From: Icerya purchasi
Taxonomy: Eukaryota; Arthropoda; Insecta; Hemiptera; Monophlebidae
Assembly (NCBI GenBank): GCA_039619475.1
Contig: CM077116.1
Span: forward strand, 177,225,863-177,289,862
Reading direction: 5' to 3'
Length of the DNA stretch: 64,000 bases
The notes under the pieces were generated by a model. That model had not been told where the DNA came from and searched no databases. It saw only the letters and a list, made by a program, of their open reading frames with translations. Below are positions 57,369-64,000 of the stretch, one piece after another. The translations under genes and the position numbers were made by a program. How positions within the stretch are numbered: position 1 is the first letter of the stretch; each line of letters opens with the position of its first letter.

Positions 57369-57827
57369 CTTCTTCTTCTTTTTCTTCTTGATGTACCATA
57401 CTCTTCCCAGAGCGTTGGCGTTCAGATGGCAGCTAAAACTTGCGTTCTCTTGCTCCTTGGATGAGATCATGGATTGAGCTGATGCCAGTCCAGTTCTTAG
57501 TGTCTTATATCCAGTCTGTTCTCCGTCTTCCTACGCTTCTTTTTCTCTCTATTTTCCCCCTGGATAATAAGCTGTAGGATTTCAAATTTTTGTCCTCTTA
57601 CGATGTGCCCAAAATATTTAACTTTTCTAGCTATTATCCATTTAAGCAGCATTCTTTCGGTCTTTGCCATTTCTGGTACTCTTTTATCAGGTGTTTTTGT
57701 TATCCACGAAATCTTTAACATTTTTCTATGTAGCCACATCTCCACTGCTTCTAGTCGCTCAATTTGTCTTTTATTAAGCGTCGCTGATTCTATACCGTAC
57801 AACAAAATTGGAAAAATTACAAATACT
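57369..57827 (-). pseudogene. RTE-like LINE C-terminal tail and 3' end
   Basis: Minus-strand ILLYGIESATLNKRQIERLE, WLHRKMLKISWITKTPDKRV, ARKVKYFGHIVRGQKFEILQ, ENREKKKRRKTENRLDIRH. This is the standard tail after the RT domain. The 3' terminus reads GCCAACGCTCTGGGAAGAG, then TATGGTACATC and a GAAGAA-rich tail. That terminus resembles the end of SINE family 2. The fragment is 5'-truncated at the point where a SINE has inserted. Confidence 0.85.
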
Positions 57828-57837
57828 AGTTACTACG

Positions 57838-58210
57838 GTCGTCGCGATAGCCTAGTTGCTTGAGCGCTTGACTTCCGATATGGAGGTCACGGGTTCGATC
57901 CCGAGCAACGACGAACTTATTAAAAGAATTAAATAAAATAAATATTCGCTAATAATAATCACGTGGAAGGCAATGGCAAACAAGCATATCACCATAAGCG
58001 CGCCAGTCAGTACACAGTAAACATAAATAGGACTACACTTGAATAACGATATAAATCAAACGATTTAGTAATCAGTTCCGAATGTAGTCTTGCACATTCG
58101 TACTGCATATAACGATTACTTAGTACACTAATACTTATGTCTGTATAACTGAGATGTATGAATAGGTAGTCGCCGACGCTCCGGAATTAAGTATGGCACT
58201 ATAAAGAAGA
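57838..58210 (+). repeat. SINE family 2, copy B, with 10-bp target duplication
   Basis: A 373-bp element between AGTTACTACG at 57828-57837 and 58211-58220. tRNA-derived head: A box GATAGCCTAGTTGCTTGAG, B box GGTTCGATCCC. The body is colinear with 45367-45756 in reverse, through CACGTGGAAGGCAA, CAAGCATATCACCATA, AACTGAGATGTATGAATA and GTAGTCGCCGACGCTC. The tail is ATAAAGAAGA. Confidence 0.95.
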
Positions 58211-58220
58211 AGTTACTACG

Positions 58221-58518
58221 AAATAACCAGTCGCTATCGATGTCACTGACAACTGAACTAGTTACTGGTTATTTTGGTTATTCTGGTTATTCTAATTTTA
58301 AATCGTATTCAATATTTTAGCAGTATTTGAAACGTTAACAACTGTTGTGTTATAATTAGAAATTGTTAGTAATTAAGTTGTATTGTACCAAATTGTTTGG
58401 TTTCTTCACGAAATTTTAAATAAACTACAGCAAACGTGCAACGTGTTTCAAAAATTATTCGTTCGATAATGCATCATTATAAATTTGTAACATCGTTAGC
58501 AACACAGAACTCTATTCT
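58221..58518. other. AT-rich spacer
   Basis: Nothing recognised except CTGGTTATT reiterations near 58260-58290. Confidence 0.4.
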
Positions 58519-58895
58519 TTTTTTTTTTTTTTTTTTTTTTCTTTTTTTTCCACTGTACCAGTCGAGGGACCACAAACAGCGCCAGTATTAATTTTAATAT
58601 ATGTATTATGATGATAGAAATGTGACCAATCCAAAGCCCTCCAGTGAGGGGTTTGGCTTATAATAGTTCACTACAACTTATAAAAAGGACTGTTATCATG
58701 ACGATTGTGCTCTAAATATTACATTGTACACGCTGCTGTACTAATCTCATGTTGTTCTCTATTAAAATCCATCCCATTCGCTTTTTATATCCTAAGGGCC
58801 ATATGGTCAAAATTGTGCTGTACTGCTTATGTAGCTTTTCGTCCTTCTCTAGACTTTGTATCCCTTTTTATTTTATAAGTTGTAGTGAACTATTC
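58519..58895 (-). mobile_element. Jockey 3'-UTR copy with inverted 5' half
   Basis: 58553-58688 is colinear with the 3' UTR of the Jockey insertion at 37215-37354 (poly(A) as a T-run at 58519-58550). From 58689 the sequence switches to the opposite orientation and reads the next 3'-UTR part. It ends in a second copy of the boundary segment (TTATAAGTTGTAGTGAACTA). CTATTCT at 58512-58518 and 58890-58896 is a possible target duplication. This is the structure expected from twin priming. Confidence 0.85.
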
Positions 58896-60609
58896 TAACT
58901 TAGACTACGAAAAGCATGATTTTGTTCTAGAAATTCTAATTTTAATTCAGCGTAAAATTATTTAAAACGTTTTAAAACTATATTGCCAAATATAAACCGC
59001 GACGTATTTTTTAAAGAAACGAATTTAGATATGTTTTTCAAATGTTTTCTTAAAATAAAGCGATCGCAAATTTTAATAAAACGTTTTAAAACTATATTCC
59101 CAAATATTGTACATTTATTGAACTTAATCAATTTTGAGTATTAATTTTATCTTAGTAAAAAACTAAATTTAATTCATCTAATAAGTTAACACAACATTTA
59201 TTGATTCTGAGACGATACGTTTAAATATAAACATTAAATCCCATTTAATGTAAGTATTTCCTTATACATTAAGGAATTTAATTAATTATTTTTTGTTTCA
59301 ATCTAAAAAGCGTGCCATTTCGTAAGATTTTACCGAATCTTAAATGTATTCAGAACTTTACACGTTGCGAACGTTAAAACCAGTCTGGCCAAATTTTTCG
59401 AATGCAGAAACTGATAATGTTAAGGGTCTACTGAATATTGCGTTCATCTTCATCGCCCCGTGTCTTTTCACTTTTCTAGCCGAGAATGGAATGTTCCCCG
59501 AAAGAGATGTTTTTACATTATATGTTTATATTCATTCTTAACATGTTTGTTATTGCGTTTATAATTTTTACGACTTCCTTTTCAATAATGTCCATGACAC
59601 CGTGGGAACGACGTTACATGCAACATCTCCATTCTTAATTTGTGAGCAGTTCGCGGTTTTCTCATTATCACACGAACGCTGTTCTCACTTGAAATCGCAT
59701 TTCTACATTCAGTATGTTTCTTTCTCGTTCATTTGAAAATAATCGTACACGATATGTAGACGACGTTTTTCTTCATCGCTAGGCTCGGTTTAAATTATTA
59801 TTTTTATTTAACCTTCGTCGATCGAAATTCCACAATTGACAACTTTTTTCGACGATTACATATAGTAATATCCACACGCTGATTTTGGATAGCACACTAG
59901 TACGTTAGAAAATAACGGCTGAATCCAAAAAGCTTCGTATGAAATTCGTGCCTACAATTTACCCCATATTTTTCTTTTGGGTACAAAAATTCGACCAATT
60001 CGTTTCGAATATTGGATGCCATATGGATATACGGATGATGCGTATGCTTGAAAAGGGGTGAAACTAGGCTTTTTAGAAGGAGACGGATATAACGAAACTG
60101 GTTTTAAATCCAATACGGAGGATGATATGGAGCAGAATATTATTTGGACATTATGCGACTACATTTTTACGGAGGAATTCTAAATAGAATATAACACGCA
60201 AAAACTGATAATATCGGTAAATTTTTCTTTTTTTTTTTTTGGTCCCTAATTTGTAATACGATGGGGTAATTATATTTAGAAAAGTTTATACTAATAATTT
60301 ATATAAATAACAGGTCTGTCCTGAGGAGCCCGTCCATTTAAGTTTATGGAATATAATAAACTGTTTTACAATGTTAATAATAATTAGTATAAATTTAATA
60401 TTAATACGGGTGTAACTTTACGGTGATTTGATTTATTTCGGCTATCGTAAAACTACTGAACATATTTTAAATAGCTTAGTTACTAATTAGATAATAGCGG
60501 TACATTATTAATGCAATCTCATTCGTGAAAGGTGGTAGATTATGGAATTTTAGACGACAAAGATAAAATGAAAACCTAGATAAAACATAACCCGTTTGTT
60601 AAATAACTG
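58896..60609. other. AT-rich non-coding DNA
   Basis: A loosely repeated AAACGTTTTAAAACTATATT(G/C) occurs near 58965 and 59082. Otherwise nothing recognised. Confidence 0.4.
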
Positions 60610-61075
60610 ATAAATATAAAGTAAATAAATTCCTCTTAATAACAAACAAAAATGAGTATAAATTAATTCAGCTATCACGGCGTAGTTGCTTCGGGCAGTG
60701 GTGTTCTGTGTTCGGGTAGAACCGAATTTGAATTTCACAGCTCTCGCATAACTTCCGAAAATTCCACCTGCGCTGGCTATAGTTGACGCCCCCTTCCACC
60801 AAAAAAAAAAAAAGAAGTATAAATTTACTTTTATAAATTAAAATAAATACGTCAATTTAAAGAAACGTTTCATAGTCTATCATCAGCTAACAACAAAGAG
60901 TACACTTAGTTCTCTGCGGTGCCCTTTTTTTTCGTTTTAACAGAATGCACTCTTTGTTGTTAGCTAATGATGTGATATGAAACGTTTCTTTAAACTGAGA
61001 TACATTAATTTATATTTGATTTTGTTTGTTAATAAGGGGAATCGATTTGTTTTATCTTTATAAAATAAAAGCAAT
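60610..61075. repeat. Fold-back element interrupted by a SINE
   Basis: Inner arms: TTTAAAGAAACGTTTCATA and AGCTAACAACAAAGAGT on the left (60857-60903) pair with their reverse complements on the right (~60950-61000). Outer arms: TTAATAACAAACAAAAATGA (60635-60654, left of the SINE) pairs with the TTTGTTTGTTAATAAGG region near 61022. The left arm is split by the SINE at 60665-60815. Confidence 0.8.
60665..60815 (+). repeat. SINE family 1, second copy, with 10-bp target duplication
   Basis: Flanked by AGTATAAATT at 60655-60664 and 60816-60825. Shares CAGCTA, GTTCGGGTAGAACCG, AATTCCACCTGCGCTG and poly(A) order with 23568-23711. The B box is mutated (GAATTTGAATTT), so it is probably no longer transcribable by Pol III. 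Confidence 0.85.
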
Positions 61076-62458
61076 GATCTGTGGAAAAATTAATCAATCA
61101 AAATACGAACGGGAAACGAAAACGCCGTTTAGAAATCGTATACGATTATTTCCGAACCGTAGAAATTCGATATTAAACCGGAGCAGTGTTCGTTAAAATG
61201 AGGCAAACCCTAACCGCACACCACCCGTCAGGATATACACATATATGGAATTTAGATTATTACTCCGTGCAGGCCACCATGTGTCATCGTGGAAAACGGA
61301 AATAGTGAAAATTATAAACCTAATAACGAAAATCTTAAGATTGAATATAAATTTGTAATCTGGAAACGTCTTTTCCAGATCCTACATTGAACTGGAAAAA
61401 AAGTAAAATAAAAATAATGGGAAACATGCAAAGATAACGTACCGAGACTGGTTGCGGAAAGTATGAGGAACCAGAAGTTGCAAAAACAACCCCGATCATG
61501 CCCTTTTCCGGATAAAAAAAACAAAAAAACAGTAGATATGTGCATATACAACCACATAAACTGTTCGGAGAAATAAGATATCTCGTTGAAAATGCCGCTT
61601 AATAAAATTCGCCATTATTAATATCAATGTTCCGTTGAATAGTTTTGTGAGTTTTTGCATACGTTCGTGCGAAAAGGCTTTATTGTTATTTCATCAGACG
61701 TTATTCCAGGTGCCATTTCTTGACCATTAAAACACAGCTAATATACGTTCTTCCGATGCTATTTGTATTTCATTTTCACTAATTAAAATTGTCTGTCTTT
61801 ATATGGCCTTTTGTACACTGGTATTCTTCGTTTATACATACATACATACATATATATATATGATATGTAAACAGCAAACATTTGTTCTAGCGACATTCAT
61901 GTCCATATTGCAGTATTATCGTGTTTTTGTTCAAAAGGTATCCATTTTCTTCCAGTTATTGTACCTCCTTTTGTTCTTTCGACTTTATCCGCGCTTTTAT
62001 CGAAAAGTTCTATTCTGTATCTGTTGCGGTTCAATATTTTCTTTGCAAGTTCCTAGTAGAATCTCTGATAACATCTTTAATCTTTTGAGACAGATACTTT
62101 GATTAGTTTCCAGTTTCGATTCAGTGTTTCGCAGTTTATCCTTGAAAACGTTGCGGGCTCTGTAGTCCTTTTTTTGCATGTTTCGCCGCCTTTGCCTATT
62201 ATTAATTATTTCGAAATCGAATTTTTTCCGTATCTGTTTATCTTTTTCCCGTTTTCCGCTTATTTTGCTGGCGGCCAGCGACATTACAATCGATATCGGC
62301 ATTTCCCGGTGTATTTTGTATCAAATTTCTGCGCATCTATACTATTCATCAATATCCTAATCTTGTAATGGTTTCTACTTACCGTAAACTGTAAATATAC
62401 TATCAAATAAATAAATTAATAATTAAATAATTGTCCAACGTTACAGTTATTCACACAT
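61076..62458. other. Non-coding DNA
   Basis: No gene recognised; CATA/TA repeats at 61836-61861. Confidence 0.4.
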
Positions 62459-63072
62459 ATCTTCTTCTTCACGCACCGACTCCGCGATGGAGGTTGGTGA
62501 TCTACAAAGTAATGGTGATCTTTGAGACAGCGGACCGGAACAGCTCAATTGATGAGCATCCGAACCATCGTCTTAAATCCTTCATCCAGGAGTTCTGTCT
62601 TCTTCCAATGGATCGTTTTCCTGCTATCTTCCCTTCTATCAATATTCTAAGAATTTCATATTTTTCTCCTCGTAGGATATGGCCGAGGTAACACAGCTTC
62701 CGTTCTTTGATAGAGCGCATAACTTCCACCTGCTTCTTCATTCTAATGTTATCCAGCATTTTCTGAAGTTCACTACGGCTCTTTGCTATAAGAAGACTAC
62801 CGTTTGCGTATCTGATATTATTGACTGTTGTTCCATTTACCTTGATTTCTCCATCATTTTCATCCAGTGCTTTTTCAAATATTGTTTCCGTATATATATA
62901 TATTAAAAAGAACGGGAGACAGCACACAATCTTGCCGAACACATTTCTTAATCTCGGCTTCTAAGAATGTGGAGTTCTCCATTCTTATTTCCGCTGTCTG
63001 ATTCCAATATAGCCAGCTGATAATTTGGACATCCTTCCTATCTATGTTGAGCTGGATCAATTTTTCCACGAG
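62459..63072 (-). pseudogene. RTE-like LINE: RT fused to tail by internal deletion
   Basis: The minus strand begins LIQLNIDRKDVQIISWLYWN, VRQDCVLSPVLFNIY (GVRQGC changed to CVRQDC) and VNGTTVNNIRYANGSLLIAK, where YADD has become YANG. It then jumps within one frame from ELQKMLDNIRM to KKQVEVMRSIKERKLCYLGH and GKRSIGRRQNSWMKDLRRWF. About 200 codons between motif C and the tail are deleted. 3' tail (GAAGAAG) at 62459-62470. The frame shift between 62875 and 62942 is a further lesion. Confidence 0.85.
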
Positions 63073-64000
63073 TTAACATTTATTATTTTTAAATTGGAAA
63101 CATAAACGTCACTTAGTTTCTAATTTAAAAATAATAAATGCTATATGTGTGTATAATTTTCTTCTTTCTTCGTCGTCGTTGCTCGGTTCCGAGCGTCGAG
63201 AACTATCATATATAGTGAATGAAAATTCGTATAACATAAATATAACATTAAGTAAACGTTGGGCAATTATTTAATTATTAATTTATTTATTTGTAATATC
63301 CTAATCTATTTGTTTTTTTCCGCCAACGGGGGCTGCTCTGTAACCGCAGAGTACAATCATAAAGTAACATTATTGCAACAATTCGCCGCTATTACTCACG
63401 ATCGCACACTTCCAAGTAACTTCGCTGAGAATTTTTGACTTTTGCGTTGAAGTTCCCTACGATAACGCAATAATTTCTTCCGGGATCGTTTCTTTGGGCG
63501 TAACCGATTGGTCGGCTAGCCGTATAGTAAATTGACCGGTCGATCGACTGTTTTGCCGCAAACAAACATCTTGAAAATCTTTGTAGACTACCCGCTGTGC
63601 TCCGTCGCGTTAGATTCTGCTGCGATCTTTTTTTCTTTTTTTTTTTTGATCTTCGAAATTCCAGTTACAGAGTTAAAAATTGGTCATGATTTTCAAAATA
63701 TCTATTAATGAGCACGCTTAAACGTTCCTGGTAATCAATAGTTTCAGTGTTACACGTTTTTTTTGGGAGAGCATTTTATTTGTGATTTATGTGCATAATT
63801 TAAACAGTATATGAATTTCAGTATATGGTAGTCAAAGCGTTTTTAAATTGAAGCTAATAATAAAGTTGTTATTATTTAGTTTCAAGAAATGCAGGGCTTT
63901 TGTTTTTTTGGTGAAGGGGGGTATTTTGCTTTTTAATATAAATACATCTGTTATCCTGTTTTCATTTAATTTATTTTTAGTTTTAATATTTACGTTTAAA
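63073..64000. other. Non-coding DNA to window end
   Basis: 63330-63620 has more balanced composition than its surroundings and no recognised repeat, but no domain-bearing ORF. The rest is AT-rich. Confidence 0.4.

Noticed and set aside
62099..62368. Overlapping hydrophobic ORFs
   Set aside because: AT-rich sequence with overlapping frames on both strands and no recognisable domain.
1..64000. CRISPR arrays, operons, prophage or integron
   Set aside because: No regularly spaced short repeats with unique spacers, no gene clusters and no bacterial-type signals; repeats found are mini-/microsatellites and transposons.

Overview
This window looks like a piece of an AT-rich arthropod genome, most probably insect nuclear DNA. 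The evidence is the repeat content: a mariner transposon, Jockey-, I-, R1-like and RTE-like non-LTR retrotransposons (LINEs), and tRNA-derived SINEs with Pol III A and B boxes. There are no operons, dense ORFs or ribosome binding sites. Nothing assigns it to an order. No complete host protein-coding gene could be recognised. The one plausible trace of a host gene is a short ATG-to-splice-donor segment near 42.54 kb, behind a GC-richer leader.

Layout. 0-2.1 kb is anonymous AT-rich DNA. 2.1-3.8 kb is an element with ~200-bp terminal inverted repeats, invaded by a LINE fragment with its own 11-bp target duplication. 6.6-7.5 kb is a 5'-truncated I-type LINE with a 17-bp duplication. 7.85-8.3 kb is a long fold-back element. 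9.8-17.2 kb holds decayed LINE pieces on both strands, a 31-bp minisatellite, an unrecognised GC-richer ORF and a tRNA-like remnant. 19.85-21.17 kb is an apparently intact mariner with TIRs, TA duplication and a full transposase. 23.5-24.2 kb has two different tRNA-derived SINEs.

25.9-32.6 kb is the most informative block: a nearly full-length I-type LINE (26502-32125) sits inside an older, very AT-rich R1-like LINE, and removing it with a 5-bp duplication restores the older reading frame. Its ORF2 is one uninterrupted 1231-codon frame, yet a catalytic Asp is replaced by Asn in both the reverse transcriptase and the RNase H. 35.3-41.0 kb is a decayed Jockey-like LINE, split inside its endonuclease by a second Jockey-type insertion (37188-38635). 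44.0-46.0 kb is an old RTE-like LINE on the minus strand, split by a 390-bp SINE with a perfect 12-bp duplication. 57.4-58.2 kb holds a second copy of that SINE beside an RTE-like LINE whose 3' end resembles the SINE 3' end. 58.5-58.9 kb is a short Jockey 3'-UTR copy with a twin-priming-type inversion. 60.6-61.1 kb is another fold-back element carrying a SINE. 62.5-63.1 kb is another RTE-like tail.

The window is therefore a layered record of retrotransposition: LINEs supply enzymes, SINEs appear to borrow a LINE 3' end, and later insertions cut earlier ones at sites that can be reconstructed. I did not find a new defence or metabolic system. The observations most worth testing are the SINE/LINE shared 3' end, the double catalytic Asp-to-Asn change, and the paired 3'-UTR hairpins of two I-type LINEs.
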